NCBI RefSeq assembly: GCF_024359525.1
Contig: NZ_JAKZEU010000002.1
Location: 930,001 to 994,000, forward strand
Length of the DNA: 64,000 nt
Source of the DNA: Paracoccus albicereus
Lineage (GTDB): Bacteria > Pseudomonadota > Alphaproteobacteria > Rhodobacterales > Rhodobacteraceae
Direction: 5' to 3'
Shown here: one piece after another, positions 9,526 to 18,564 of the stretch
Layout: each line of letters starts with the position of its first letter
Position numbering within the stretch: position 1 is the stretch's first letter
Notes under the pieces: model-generated
Told to the model about the DNA's origin: nothing
What the model saw: only the letters and a program-made list of their open reading frames with translations
Databases searched by the model: none
Position numbers and translations under genes: made by a program

Positions 9526-11028
9526 CTAGCCGTTACCGCGGACAAAGCGTGCAGCGCCTTCTGCCGCGCGCTGCAGCGCGCGACTTTTGTTCACCGTTTC
9601 CTGATACTCAGCCTCGGGGTCGCTGTCGTAGACGACGCCGCCGCCTGCCTGGATGTAGAGGGCACCATCCTTCAGGACACCCGTGCGCAACGCGATGCAC
9701 ATATCCATTTCGCCGTTGGCTGCGAAATAGCCTACCCCACCACCGTAGACGCCACGCTTTTCGGGCTCCAGCTCGTCGATGATCTCCATCGCGCGAACCT
9801 TGGGCGCGCCTGAAACCGTACCTGCGGGCAGACCCGCCAGCAACGCAGCCAGCGCATCCTGATCATCACGCAGTTCACCCACCACGTTCGACACGATGTG
9901 CATCACGTGGCTGTAGCGCTCGATGATGAACTCTTCAGTGGGTCTGACGGTCCCGGTCTTGGCGACACGTCCGACATCGTTGCGCCCCAGATCGAGCAGC
10001 ATAAGATGCTCTGCCCGCTCTTTCTGGTCACCCAGCAGGTCGGCTTCCAAAGCCTTGTCCTCTGCCTCGTTCGCGCCGCGCGGGCGGGTTCCGGCGATCG
10101 GCCTGATCGTGACCTCGCCATCGCGCAGTCGCACAAGTATCTCGGGACTGGCGCCGACGATCTGGAAACCGCCGAGGTTCAGGAAGAACATGAACGGTGA
10201 CGGGTTCGTCCGGCGCAATGACCGGTAAAGGGCGAAAGGTGGAAGCGGAAACTCCATTCGCCAGCGCTGCGACGGCACGACCTGGAAAATGTCGCCGGCG
10301 CGAATGTATTCCTTCGCCTTCTCGACTGCCGTCAGATAATCCGTTTTCGCGAAATTTGAGACCGGCTCGCCAATCGTCGCGTCTTCGCCCAATGCGCGTG
10401 GCTCGGTCGGTTGACGGTCGAGGCTGCGCAGCGCCTCCATCACGCGCTCTGCAGCGCGCGCATAGGCGCCGCGCGCCGGCATACCGGGCTCGAACCAGGC
10501 GGGCGCACAGAGCGTGACCTCGCCCTTCACCCCGTCAAGCACGGCGACGACCGACGGCCGCAGCATCATCGCGTCGGGCACATCCAGCGGGTCCGGGTTG
10601 ACGTCAGGCAGGCGCTCGACCAGCCGGATCATGTCATAGCCCAGATAGCCGAACAGGCCCGCCGCGACGGCAGGCACTTCTTCCGGCATGTCGATGCGGC
10701 TTTCGGCGATCAGCGCGCGCAGGCTGTCCAGCGCGGGGCGCGGATCGGCCTCGAACTCGTCGGAATATCGGGCATGGCGATTGATGCGGGCCTTGCCGTC
10801 TCGGCAATCCCAGATCAGGTCGGGCTTCATCCCGACGATGGAATAGCGTCCACGCACCTCGCCGCCCGTGACGCTTTCCAGCATAAACGAATTGGGCGCC
10901 GCCTCGGCCAGCTTCAGCATCAGGCTGACTGGAGTGTCCAGGTCAGCAGCCAGCCTTATGGTGACCAGCTGATTCCGACCCTTGGCCCAGCCGCGTTCGA
11001 ATTCGTCGAAGGCCGGAGACAGATCCAT
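9526..11028 (-). CDS. trpE: Anthranilate synthase component I
   Basis: Converts chorismate to anthranilate, the first committed step of tryptophan synthesis, using ammonia supplied by TrpG. It has 500 aa, the usual length. The N-terminal half holds the feedback segment LLESVT-like (MLESVTGGEVRGRYS, about residue 50). The C-terminal chorismate-binding domain has IFQVVPSQR, PIAGTRPRG, LLDLGRNDVGRV, GTVSGAPKVRAMEII and YIQAGGGVV. The ATG at 11028 shares one base with the ppiD stop (TGATG), so the genes are coupled; a GTG at 11031 is the alternative. It lies on the strand opposite to trpGD. Confidence 0.97.
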   Translation of the reverse strand: MDLSPAFDEFERGWAKGRNQLVTIRLAADLDTPVSLMLKLAEAAPNSFMLESVTGGEVRGRYSIVGMKPDLIWDCRDGKARINRHARYSDEFEADPRPALDSLRALIAESRIDMPEEVPAVAAGLFGYLGYDMIRLVERLPDVNPDPLDVPDAMMLRPSVVAVLDGVKGEVTLCAPAWFEPGMPARGAYARAAERVMEALRSLDRQPTEPRALGEDATIGEPVSNFAKTDYLTAVEKAKEYIRAGDIFQVVPSQRWRMEFPLPPFALYRSLRRTNPSPFMFFLNLGGFQIVGASPEILVRLRDGEVTIRPIAGTRPRGANEAEDKALEADLLGDQKERAEHLMLLDLGRNDVGRVAKTGTVRPTEEFIIERYSHVMHIVSNVVGELRDDQDALAALLAGLPAGTVSGAPKVRAMEIIDELEPEKRGVYGGGVGYFAANGEMDMCIALRTGVLKDGALYIQAGGGVVYDSDPEAEYQETVNKSRALQRAAEGAARFVRGNG

Positions 11029-12983
11029 CACTGCACTTGCGCGTTGACGGAATTTATCACGTTCTGGTTCAGGCGGATGCCGGCCCGCGTCTGCGCCGCG
11101 CGGGTGTAGTAGTCGAAGATGTCCGATTGCAGGGATTGCTGCTGTTGATTGCGCACCGCATCAAGCACCTCGGTCGCCTGCTCCGATCCCAGATCAGCGT
11201 CATTGATCGCATCAAGCGTGACCAGGAAAACCCTGTCCGTCGCATCGACGACCGCGGTCTCACCCACTTCATCCAGAGCAAACGCGGCGGTCAGCAGATC
11301 GGGCGTCGCTTCTTCGATCCAGCCATCGCGAGAAAGGTTCTGAACTTCGTTGAAGGCAGGCGAAGTTGCCTCGTTGTCCTCTGCCGCCGCTGAATCGCTG
11401 GTCTCCGTGTTGTCAGCGTTTGCGGGAGCTTCGGGTGCAGGTGCCGGCTGTTGTGGCTCCGCACCTGCGGCGACCGTTTCGGCATCAAGCTGCAGCTTTT
11501 CCTGCTCGGCTGCTTCCATCAACAACCGATGGACTTCATTGGCGCGCCAATCGGCTTCGACCTCGGTGCGAACCTCTTCCAATGGCTTAGGCGTCGGTGG
11601 GACGATTTCATTCAGCCTCAGCGCGAAGATCCCGCCATCATCCAGCTGATAAAGCTGCGCAAAATCATCCTCGCTCACCGCAGCGGCCTGCTCTCGGAAG
11701 GTCTCGTAACCCAGGATGCTTCCGCCCTCGCCGCGCGTCTCTGGCGTCCAGTCGACCTCGCCCAGTTCCATCGGGGTTTCTTCTGCGACGTCTTCAAGCG
11801 ATGCGCCCGATGCCAACAGATCCTCGAATTCGGACGAGCGGTCGTCAATGACCCGAACCGCACGCGCCGCCGCGACTTCGGACCGCAATTCTTCCTGCGC
11901 ATCCTCGAAGCTCACGTCGACCGGGTCGAGGATCGCGTTCATCGAAAACAGCGCAGGGCCAAGATCGGTGTCTATCGGGCCAACGACACCAGGACCTTCC
12001 AGCGCAAACACCGCTTCACCCGCGGCGCCCAGATCCGCCTCGGTCACTTCACCCAGATCGACATCGTCCAGCGTCAGGCCACGCTCCATCACGATTGCCT
12101 CGAACGGCGCGTCACCGGATTCGATGCGCGCCTTCGCAGCCTCGGCGTCCTCGGCCGACGGGAAGACCAGTCGACCGACCATCCGCCGCTCGGGCTGCTG
12201 AAACTCTGACCGGCGCGCTTCATAGGCTTCGCGCAGGGCCGCCTCGTCCAACTCGACCTCGCCTGCCAGCATGTCGGGCGTCAGCCAGACATAGGTGATC
12301 TTGCGTATCTCGGGCGCGGTGAAACGCTCGATATTGGCCTGGTGCCAAGCGGCCAGCGTCTCGTCGCTTGGCGGTTCGATCTCGGTCGTCAGTTCATCCT
12401 CGGTGACCTCGCGCCAGCGGATGTCCCGCGTCTCCAGCAGCCAGCCGGCCGCCTGGTTCACGACTGGATCGGGAACGTTGACGCCTCCTGTGACGGCGCG
12501 CTGCAGGATCAGGCGTGCTTCATCCATGCGAACGTCGTGCTCGAACTCGCCCTCCGAAAGTCCTTCGCGGCGCAGCAGGCTCGCATAGGCATTGCGGTCG
12601 AACTGTCCGGTCGGGCCCTGAAACGCCGGCGCCCCCGAGATCGTGCTGGCCACCTGTGCATCGCCGACAGAGATACCCAGGCGGTTCGCCTCTTCCTCCA
12701 GCGTCGCAACGGTGAAAAGCCGCGCCTGGACCTGCTGCATCAGTCCGGCCGCGCGCGCCTGTTCCATCGTGATCTGCTGACCTGCCTGCTGCGAGGCGGC
12801 TGCAAGATCGCTGCGAAGCCCGCGCGCGTAATCGTCGGCCGTGATCTCGGTATCGCCGACGGAACCAACCGCCGCAGACCCGCCAGCGAAGTTCGTCACG
12901 CCGAAACCGCCAAGCCCCAGGATCAGAAGACCCAGAAGAATCCAGACGATCGCGGATTTGCCGTGTGTGCGCAGGTTTTTCAT
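11028..12983 (-). CDS. ppiD: PpiD-type periplasmic folding chaperone / peptidyl-prolyl isomerase
   Basis: Membrane-anchored chaperone (651 aa) that helps newly exported proteins at the translocon. It has a cytoplasmic start (KNLRTHGK), one membrane segment (SAIVWILLGLLILGLGGFGV, residues 9-28), a SurA_N-like helical region, a parvulin-like domain (about 240-360) and an acidic Pro/Ala/Glu linker (about 475-515) before the C-terminal helices. The start was set at 12983 because the frame upstream is unlike any protein. It is co-transcribed and coupled with trpE, a pairing I know from other Rhodobacteraceae. Isomerase activity is often weak or absent in PpiD and cannot be judged here. Confidence 0.88.
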   Translation of the reverse strand: MKNLRTHGKSAIVWILLGLLILGLGGFGVTNFAGGSAAVGSVGDTEITADDYARGLRSDLAAASQQAGQQITMEQARAAGLMQQVQARLFTVATLEEEANRLGISVGDAQVASTISGAPAFQGPTGQFDRNAYASLLRREGLSEGEFEHDVRMDEARLILQRAVTGGVNVPDPVVNQAAGWLLETRDIRWREVTEDELTTEIEPPSDETLAAWHQANIERFTAPEIRKITYVWLTPDMLAGEVELDEAALREAYEARRSEFQQPERRMVGRLVFPSAEDAEAAKARIESGDAPFEAIVMERGLTLDDVDLGEVTEADLGAAGEAVFALEGPGVVGPIDTDLGPALFSMNAILDPVDVSFEDAQEELRSEVAAARAVRVIDDRSSEFEDLLASGASLEDVAEETPMELGEVDWTPETRGEGGSILGYETFREQAAAVSEDDFAQLYQLDDGGIFALRLNEIVPPTPKPLEEVRTEVEADWRANEVHRLLMEAAEQEKLQLDAETVAAGAEPQQPAPAPEAPANADNTETSDSAAAEDNEATSPAFNEVQNLSRDGWIEEATPDLLTAAFALDEVGETAVVDATDRVFLVTLDAINDADLGSEQATEVLDAVRNQQQQSLQSDIFDYYTRAAQTRAGIRLNQNVINSVNAQVQ

Positions 12984-13060
12984 CGGGGTCTCTGTCGTCA
13001 CTTCTGTTGGGGTCGTCTTAGGGCCCGGGACCGCAGGCCACAAGGGTCGCGGACCGCCCG

Positions 13061-14248
13061 TCAGCCTGCGAAGCTGCGCAGGCGGTCCGCCAGATGGGTG
13101 ATGCCGTCGGCATCGACATTCGCGAAGGCAAACCGGAAATGCCCGGCACCGTTTTCGTCGTCGTCCGGCATGAACATCGTCCCGGGCAGCGCCAGCACGC
13201 CGGCCTCGCGAACGAGGCGCGGGGCGATTTCGGCGGAGGTGTCCTTGAAAGGATGCGCGACCCAGGCGAAGTAGGCGCCACAGCTCTTCAGCGTCCAGCC
13301 GTCGAGACCTTCGAAGGCTGCTTCGGCCGCGCGACGTCGGGCAAGAATCTCCAACCGCTCGCTTGCAAGCCAATCCGACAGGTTGCGCAACCCGTAGACA
13401 GCACCGATCTGGCCAAGCTGGCCCGTCGAGATGGCGACGGTATCGAGCCATTTCTCGACCTCGACCATACGACGGGTCGAGGCGACAACGGCACCGACGC
13501 GATGCCCCGTCAGGCGATAAGCCTTGGAAAAGGAGTAGAGCTGGATCAGCGTGTCCCCAGCGCCTTGCAGGCTCAGCAGGTTATGTGGCGGGGTAACGCC
13601 TGGCTGGGCGGCACTATGAAAGTCGCGGTAGGTCTCGTCCACGACCAGCGCGATGCCGTGTCGCTGGCACAGATCGAAGGCACGCCGCACAAGATCGGGT
13701 GGATATTCTGCGCCGGTCGGGTTGTTCGGCGTCACCAGAACCAGCGCACGCGTGCGCGGACCGATCAGCGTCGCTGCCCGCTCCAGATCGGGCAACATGG
13801 CCTCGTCGCAGGCGAGCGGCACCGTTCGGACACCTGCCATGTCGAGCCACATCTTGTGGTTGAAGTACCACGGCACCGGCAGGATCACCTCGTCACCTGC
13901 CTGCGCCAGCGTGGCGATCGCGGCACAGAAGGCTTGATTGCAGCCCTGCGTGATCGCGATCTGTCCAGGCTCGACGGGCGCGGCATAGGCTTGCGACCAG
14001 GTTTCAGCCAGCGCCTCGCGCAGGTCGGCATTGCCGAGGACGGGACCATAAAGATGGGCTTCGTCGCGATGCAGCGCAGCCTCGGCAATCGCGCGACGCA
14101 GCGGTTCGGGCGGCGGGTCGACAGGCGCTGCCTGGCTTACGTTGATCAGCGGGCGGTCAGGCGCGAAGGTGATGTCGGCCAGCCAACGCCGCGCCTCCAT
14201 CACCGGGGGGCTGAAGGTGGCGGCGACGGCAGGATTGAACGAGGACAT
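13061..14248 (-). CDS. PLP-dependent class I/II aminotransferase
   Basis: A 395-aa fold-type I aminotransferase. Visible elements are the substrate-loop region INVSQAAPVDPPPE, the aromatic stacking region GCNQAFCAAI, VTPNNPTG (substrate and PLP contacts), VVDETYRDF and the Schiff-base lysine in YSFSKAYRLTGHRVG. Class I enzymes of this sort transfer amino groups between amino acids and keto acids; the specificity is unknown. It lies upstream of ppiD-trpE in the same direction, with 77 bases between, and could be read with them. The gene upstream ends two bases before its start. Confidence 0.88.
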   Translation of the reverse strand: MSSFNPAVAATFSPPVMEARRWLADITFAPDRPLINVSQAAPVDPPPEPLRRAIAEAALHRDEAHLYGPVLGNADLREALAETWSQAYAAPVEPGQIAITQGCNQAFCAAIATLAQAGDEVILPVPWYFNHKMWLDMAGVRTVPLACDEAMLPDLERAATLIGPRTRALVLVTPNNPTGAEYPPDLVRRAFDLCQRHGIALVVDETYRDFHSAAQPGVTPPHNLLSLQGAGDTLIQLYSFSKAYRLTGHRVGAVVASTRRMVEVEKWLDTVAISTGQLGQIGAVYGLRNLSDWLASERLEILARRRAAEAAFEGLDGWTLKSCGAYFAWVAHPFKDTSAEIAPRLVREAGVLALPGTMFMPDDDENGAGHFRFAFANVDADGITHLADRLRSFAG

Positions 14249-14249
14249 C

Positions 14250-15212
14250 TTATCGGCTTTCAGGAGCGCTGAGCCGGTTCAGGTCCGGCGGCAGCGACAG
14301 GTCTATACTCGGCAAAGTGGGATCGCTTGGCGAGTTAGCTTCATTGATTGGTTCGATTGTTGCGTCCGAAGCCGCGGACCGCGTCTCAAGATCCGGCGGA
14401 GCGCCACTTATGGACGGGCTGAACGCCGGGACGACGACGGCGGGGGCGGAGCCCGTGGTTTCTTCCTGTTGCTCGGCCGGACCGCCGTCGGGGCGATCAC
14501 CCGGACCGTCGTCTGCCTCCGGCTGCATTGCGAACAGCGAGTTGAAGTCGGGCGCGTCCAGAATGGACAGCGGCAGCGCCTGTGACAGGGCGGCAGCCGG
14601 TGTAGGATTGGTCGAAGGTTTAGTTTGAGGGCCGGGCTCGACAGCGGGCGAGATTTGCTCCGCGGGAAGGGCCTCGACTGTCGGATCACCCGGCGGGGTA
14701 TCGTCAGCCATGTCCGGCGCTGCGGCTGACGAAAATGAGGGGCGCGCTGACATTTCCGCCGGTGAATTCTCGCCCTGTGTCACATTGGAAGCATCAGCGT
14801 CCGTCGGAGCCGACGGTAAAGGGTCGATTACGTTGGCGGAAGGACCGGTCTCGACCGGCTGCGCGCCTTCTTCAACGGCAGACAGCGAAGTATCAGTGTC
14901 CTGCCCTTCCGTATCGGCGGACCCTGGATCGCCGCTTTCGATGGGTTGCGGCGCAGCTGCAGGTGACCCCGTGGTCACCGCAGGAACCGGATCGGCAGGC
15001 GACGGCATCGGTTCAGCCTTGGTGCGGTCTGCTGGCGCCTCGTCCGGGACTTGCGAAACGTCCCGCTCTGTCGTTGGCGGCTGCGCTGCTTCGCCAACTC
15101 TGGCCGGCTCTCGCGCGTTCTCCGGCTGCGGCGCGATCAGCGACAGCGCGGCCAGCGCGGCGCCGCCCAGCACGATGCCCTTGATCAATCCGCCCGTGAA
15201 ACCGCCTGCCAT
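14250..15212 (-). CDS. Membrane-anchored low-complexity protein, function unknown
   Basis: A 320-aa protein with a short N-terminal membrane segment (FTGGLIKGIVLGGAALAALSLIAP, about residues 4-27 in two parts) followed only by Pro/Ala/Ser/Glu/Asp-rich disordered sequence to the end. The N-terminus resembles that of the divergent polysaccharide deacetylase (DUF610) proteins of Rhodobacteraceae, but no deacetylase domain follows, so it may be a remnant or a linker-only protein. This resemblance is from memory and unchecked. The stop codon is one base from the aminotransferase start, which supports it as a real, co-transcribed gene. Start 15212 was chosen at MAGGFTGG, after a GGGGA ribosome site. 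Confidence 0.6.
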   Translation of the reverse strand: MAGGFTGGLIKGIVLGGAALAALSLIAPQPENAREPARVGEAAQPPTTERDVSQVPDEAPADRTKAEPMPSPADPVPAVTTGSPAAAPQPIESGDPGSADTEGQDTDTSLSAVEEGAQPVETGPSANVIDPLPSAPTDADASNVTQGENSPAEMSARPSFSSAAAPDMADDTPPGDPTVEALPAEQISPAVEPGPQTKPSTNPTPAAALSQALPLSILDAPDFNSLFAMQPEADDGPGDRPDGGPAEQQEETTGSAPAVVVPAFSPSISGAPPDLETRSAASDATIEPINEANSPSDPTLPSIDLSLPPDLNRLSAPESR

Positions 15213-15314
15213 CCGTCCCCGCTGCCAAAGCCCGTGCGCCTGCCGGGCTTGCCCCGCCCGTTTGATTGGATCATCTATAGCGGGTCGCAAATGGGGGCGA
15301 AAGGTTCGGGGCAC

Positions 15315-15932
15315 ATGGGGCAGTCAGGCGCAAATCGGCCGGCGATCACGATGATCGACAATTACGACAGCTTCACATGGAATCTCGTCCATTACCTGGG
15401 CGAGGCGGGGGCCGAGGTCGCGGTGCATCGCAACGACGCGATCAGCGTGGATGACGTCTTGGCGGCACAGCCCGACGGCATTCTGATCTCACCCGGTCCT
15501 TGCGATCCGGCGCAGGCGGGCATCTGCCTCGACCTCATTGCCGCGGCTTCGCAGGCTTCGGTGCCGCTTTTCGGGGTCTGCCTTGGTCATCAGGCGATCG
15601 GTGAGGCGTTCGGTGGCCGGATCGTCCGGGCCGATCGTATCCTCCACGGCAAGGTGGACCGGATCGAGCATGACGGGACCGGCGTCTTCCAGGACCTGCC
15701 CTCTCCCCTCAATGCGACGCGCTATCACTCGCTGACCGTGTCGCCCAAAGGCTTCCCGGATTGCCTGCGGGTCACCGCGCGGTCGGGCGACGGCACGATC
15801 ATGGGGCTGGTTCATCGCACGCTGCCGATCGAGGGCGTGCAGTTTCACCCGGAGTCCATCGCCTCGGAACACGGGCACCGGATGATCGAGCGCTTCCTGT
15901 CCCGCTGCACCCCGCGGAAACAGGCAGCATGA
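15315..15932 (+). CDS. trpG: Anthranilate synthase component II (glutamine amidotransferase)
   Basis: Releases ammonia from glutamine for TrpE. It is a 205-aa class I amidotransferase with the catalytic triad C89 (LFGVCLGHQ), H178 and E180 (VQFHPES), and the N-terminal strand [12 protein letters not shown] chose ATG 15315 because the usual first beta strand extends a few residues ahead of MIDNYD (ATG 15351); an ATG at 15291 is also open. The trpD start overlaps its stop (ATGA). trpE is nearby but reads the other way. Confidence 0.95.
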   Translation: MGQSGANRPAITMIDNYDSFTWNLVHYLGEAGAEVAVHRNDAISVDDVLAAQPDGILISPGPCDPAQAGICLDLIAAASQASVPLFGVCLGHQAIGEAFGGRIVRADRILHGKVDRIEHDGTGVFQDLPSPLNATRYHSLTVSPKGFPDCLRVTARSGDGTIMGLVHRTLPIEGVQFHPESIASEHGHRMIERFLSRCTPRKQAA

Positions 15933-16951
15933 GCATCGACGTTCGGCCGCTGATCGGTCTGGCCGCGACCCGCCCGCTGACCGGCGCCGAGGCCGAAGAG
16001 GCTTTTTCCGCCCTGTTCGATGGTGCCGCAACACCGGCCCAGATCGGCGGCCTGCTGATGGCTTTGCGCGTGCGGGGCGAGACGGTTGATGAGATCGCGG
16101 CCGCAGCGCGCGCGATGCGGGCGCGGATGAACCGGGTGACGGCCCCGACGGGCGCGATGGATATCGTCGGAACCGGCGGCGACGGAAAGGGCACGTTGAA
16201 CATCTCGACAGCGACCGCTTTCGTCGTGGCAGGCGCCGGTGTGCCCGTCGCGAAGCACGGCAACCGCAACCTCAGTTCGAAATCGGGCGCTGCCGACGCT
16301 TTGACGCAGATGGGCATCAACGTCATGGGCGGGGCCAAGGTCGCGCAGCAGGCCCTGAGCCGCGCGGGCATCTGCTTCATGATGGCACCGATGCACCATC
16401 CCGCGATGCGCCATGTCGGCCCGCCGCGCGCCGAGCTTGGCACGCGGACGATCTTCAATCTGCTCGGTCCATTGACCAATCCGGCCTCGGTCAAACGGCA
16501 ATTGACCGGCGCGTTCGACCGCGCCTGGATAAGACCGATGGCAGAAGTGCTTCGTGATCTGGGCACGGAAGCGGCATGGCTTGTGCATGGATCCGATGGA
16601 ACCGATGAACTCAGCATCGCCGGTCCGTCCTGGGTTGCCGCGCTGAAGGGCAGCGACGTGTCGGAGTTCGAGATATCGCCCGAGGATGCAGGCCTGCCGA
16701 TCCATCCGTTCGAGGCGATCGTCGGCGGCGAGCCGTCGCACAACGCTGCCGCATTCCGCGCGCTGCTTGATGGTCAAGACGGCGCTTATCGCGATGCGGT
16801 TCTGCTGAACGCGGCTGCAGCGCTGGTCATCGCCGGGAAAGCCGCCGATCTGCCAGAGGGCGTGGCGATCGCCCGAGAATCAATCGACAGCGGCGCCGCG
16901 CGCGATCGGCTGACCGCGCTGTGCGAGGTGACCGGGCCGCCCGAACCGTGA
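15929..16951 (+). CDS. trpD: Anthranilate phosphoribosyltransferase
   Basis: Transfers the phosphoribosyl group of PRPP to anthranilate, the second tryptophan step. It is a 340-aa glycosyltransferase family 3 protein. Conserved stretches are the PRPP loop [14 protein letters not shown] (near residue 80), [18 protein letters not shown], the [35 protein letters not shown] region and VHGSDGTDE. It is coupled to trpG by ATGA. The ung GTG start overlaps its stop. trpC, the usual next gene, lies 1.6 kb further on. Confidence 0.97.
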   Translation: MSIDVRPLIGLAATRPLTGAEAEEAFSALFDGAATPAQIGGLLMALRVRGETVDEIAAAARAMRARMNRVTAPTGAMDIVGTGGDGKGTLNISTATAFVVAGAGVPVAKHGNRNLSSKSGAADALTQMGINVMGGAKVAQQALSRAGICFMMAPMHHPAMRHVGPPRAELGTRTIFNLLGPLTNPASVKRQLTGAFDRAWIRPMAEVLRDLGTEAAWLVHGSDGTDELSIAGPSWVAALKGSDVSEFEISPEDAGLPIHPFEAIVGGEPSHNAAAFRALLDGQDGAYRDAVLLNAAAALVIAGKAADLPEGVAIARESIDSGAARDRLTALCEVTGPPEP

Positions 16952-17622
16952 GCGCCGATCGTCTGCGTCCACCCGGACCATGGCAGGACCTGCCCTTCTT
17001 CCACGACGACTGGCCGGCGATCCGCGACCGGCTCGCCGCGACACGCGATTGGCTACCCGGTCCGGACCGCGTGTTCGCCGCACTTGAAGGCTTGCCACCA
17101 GAAGACGTCCGCGTGATCATTCTGGGTCAGGACCCCTACCCGACCCCCGGACACGCAAACGGCCTGGCCTTTTCGGTGTCGCGCGGAACGCCGCTGCCCA
17201 GATCGCTGGCGAACATCTATCGCGAGATGAAGGATGATCTCGGGGCAGCGCCGAACAGTGGCGATCTCTCACATTGGGCTGCGCAGGGCGTTCTTCTGCT
17301 CAACCGTTCGCTCAGCGTGACGCCGGGCGCAGCCGGCGCACATGCGGCCTGGGGCTGGGACCAGCTGGCACGTCAAGCCGTCTCGGCGGCGCAGGCGCAT
17401 CGCCCGCTGGCGTTCATCCTGTGGGGCGCGCAGGCTCAGAAGGCTCTGGGCGGGCTTCCACGCTCTACGGATCTCTTAGTCGCAACGGCGCATCCCTCGC
17501 CCCTCTCGGCTCGGCGCGGGTTCTTCGGCAGCAAGCCTTTCAGCCGCGTGAATGCGTGGCTGTCCGAACACGGTAGCCCGGCCATCGACTGGATCGGTGG
17601 ATCCGCGAGCCTGCGTGAGTAA
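16948..17622 (+). CDS. ung: Uracil-DNA glycosylase, family 1
   Basis: Removes uracil from DNA to start base-excision repair. It is a 224-aa protein with motif A GQDPYP (residues 60-65, catalytic D62) and motif B HPSPLS (182-187, H182), together with NGLAFSV and the LLLNRSLSV strand, so it belongs to the classic Ung family. The GTG at 16948 overlaps the trpD stop (GTGA); another GTG at 16921 is open in frame. It sits inside what is normally a continuous trpD-trpC unit, so it depends on trp transcription unless it has an internal promoter. Confidence 0.94.
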   Translation: MSADRLRPPGPWQDLPFFHDDWPAIRDRLAATRDWLPGPDRVFAALEGLPPEDVRVIILGQDPYPTPGHANGLAFSVSRGTPLPRSLANIYREMKDDLGAAPNSGDLSHWAAQGVLLLNRSLSVTPGAAGAHAAWGWDQLARQAVSAAQAHRPLAFILWGAQAQKALGGLPRSTDLLVATAHPSPLSARRGFFGSKPFSRVNAWLSEHGSPAIDWIGGSASLRE

Positions 17623-17658
17623 AACAAATGCGCCCGCCCCTGTCGAAGGGGCGAGCGC
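17621..17658 (-). terminator. Hairpin terminator between the convergent VPLPA-CTERM gene and ung
   Basis: An 11-bp stem with one mismatch (GCGCCCGCCCC at 17630-17640 with GGGGCGAGCGC at 17648-17658) encloses a 7-base loop. Read on the minus strand it continues into ATTTGTTTTAC, so it can end transcription of the VPLPA-CTERM gene. On the plus strand it directly follows ung and may also limit read-through from trpGD-ung. Confidence 0.6.
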
Positions 17659-17703
17659 CATTCAAACCTTCGAACCGTTACCGGCCCGAAGCGATCTGTC
17701 GGC

Positions 17704-18330
17704 TCAAGCCTGACGACGACGGCGCGCGAAGGCACCGAGACCGGCAAGACCACCCATCAGCATCAGACCTGCGGCAGGAACCGGCACGGGGGCGATCGAC
17801 ACATCGTCGATGAAGCCGCCGAGGCTGTTGCTGAGACCGCCAGCCGTGAAGGTCAGGCGCAGAGTGCCCGCGCTGGCCACGGTGAACACCGACTTCACTT
17901 CACGCCAGCCGGCCGGGAACACGTCATCCACGAAGCCGCTGAGGGCGCCAGCGACGCTGTAGGTGATCCCGTTGTCACCGATGGTCGAGGTGCGCGGTGC
18001 GTAGAAGAACGACAGAACGTAGTCGCCAGCGCTGGCGAACGTAACGTCCTGATACATTGACGAGTTCTCGTCGCTGTCCAGCTCGACGTACCAGTTGCCG
18101 GTATTCGCATCGATCGTGCCGAGCGTGCCGTTGTCCTGAAGTTCGATACCGCTGCCGGACGACTTCGTCCAACCGGGGATCGAATTGTAGACACCGTAGC
18201 TTCCACGGTTCTTGCCGCCATCGGCCAGACCCGAAACATCTTCAAAGCCGCCGTTGGTCACAAGTGCGGCGGAAGCAGAACTCGCCAACATGGCGAGGCC
18301 GGCTGCAACCGCGAGCGATTTTGCATTCAT
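17704..18330 (-). CDS. VPLPA-CTERM sorting-domain protein, choice-of-anchor type
   Basis: Exported 208-aa protein with a signal peptide (residues 1-21), a beta-rich extracellular domain starting LVTNGGFED and containing WYVELDS and IDDVSIA, which is the DUF642/choice-of-anchor C style, and a C-terminal sorting signal: VPVPAAG (182-188), a short hydrophobic helix (about 187-201) and an RRRR cluster (203-206). Such tails are recognised by an exosortase (XrtD for the VPLPA type), which links these proteins to surface polysaccharide. No exosortase is in the window. The gene is read against trpD-ung and trpC. Base composition does not stand out, so recent transfer is not evident. Confidence 0.88.
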   Translation of the reverse strand: MNAKSLAVAAGLAMLASSASAALVTNGGFEDVSGLADGGKNRGSYGVYNSIPGWTKSSGSGIELQDNGTLGTIDANTGNWYVELDSDENSSMYQDVTFASAGDYVLSFFYAPRTSTIGDNGITYSVAGALSGFVDDVFPAGWREVKSVFTVASAGTLRLTFTAGGLSNSLGGFIDDVSIAPVPVPAAGLMLMGGLAGLGAFARRRRQA

Positions 18331-18463
18331 CCTGAAACTCCCGTCACTCGTTTTGCAAAACAGGGAAACGCCGAGTCGTCGCCCTGTCGACCTAATTACC
18401 CCGGTCGGCAGAATCTTGCCATCAAACTTTTGCGAAATTGAACAAAAAGATATATTTTCAACT

Positions 18464-18501
18464 TTGGATTATGTGATTCCCCAGTTTTATACAGGCTGGG
18501 G
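18464..18501 (+). promoter_or_regulatory. Putative trpC promoter with an operator-like inverted repeat
   Basis: TTGGAT (18464-18469) and TATACA (18488-18493), 18 bases apart, form a plausible sigma-70 promoter 72 bases before the trpC ATG. CCCCAG (18479-18484) and CTGGGG (18496-18501) form a 6-bp inverted repeat that encloses the -10 element. A bound protein would block initiation. The surrounding 18400-18500 region is unusually AT-rich for this window. Confidence 0.45.
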
Positions 18502-18564
18502 TTGTATCGCGTGTTCGTCAGCGTGCCTCTTTCGGATCGCCCGCGGCCGCGCTAGAAGCGGCGC

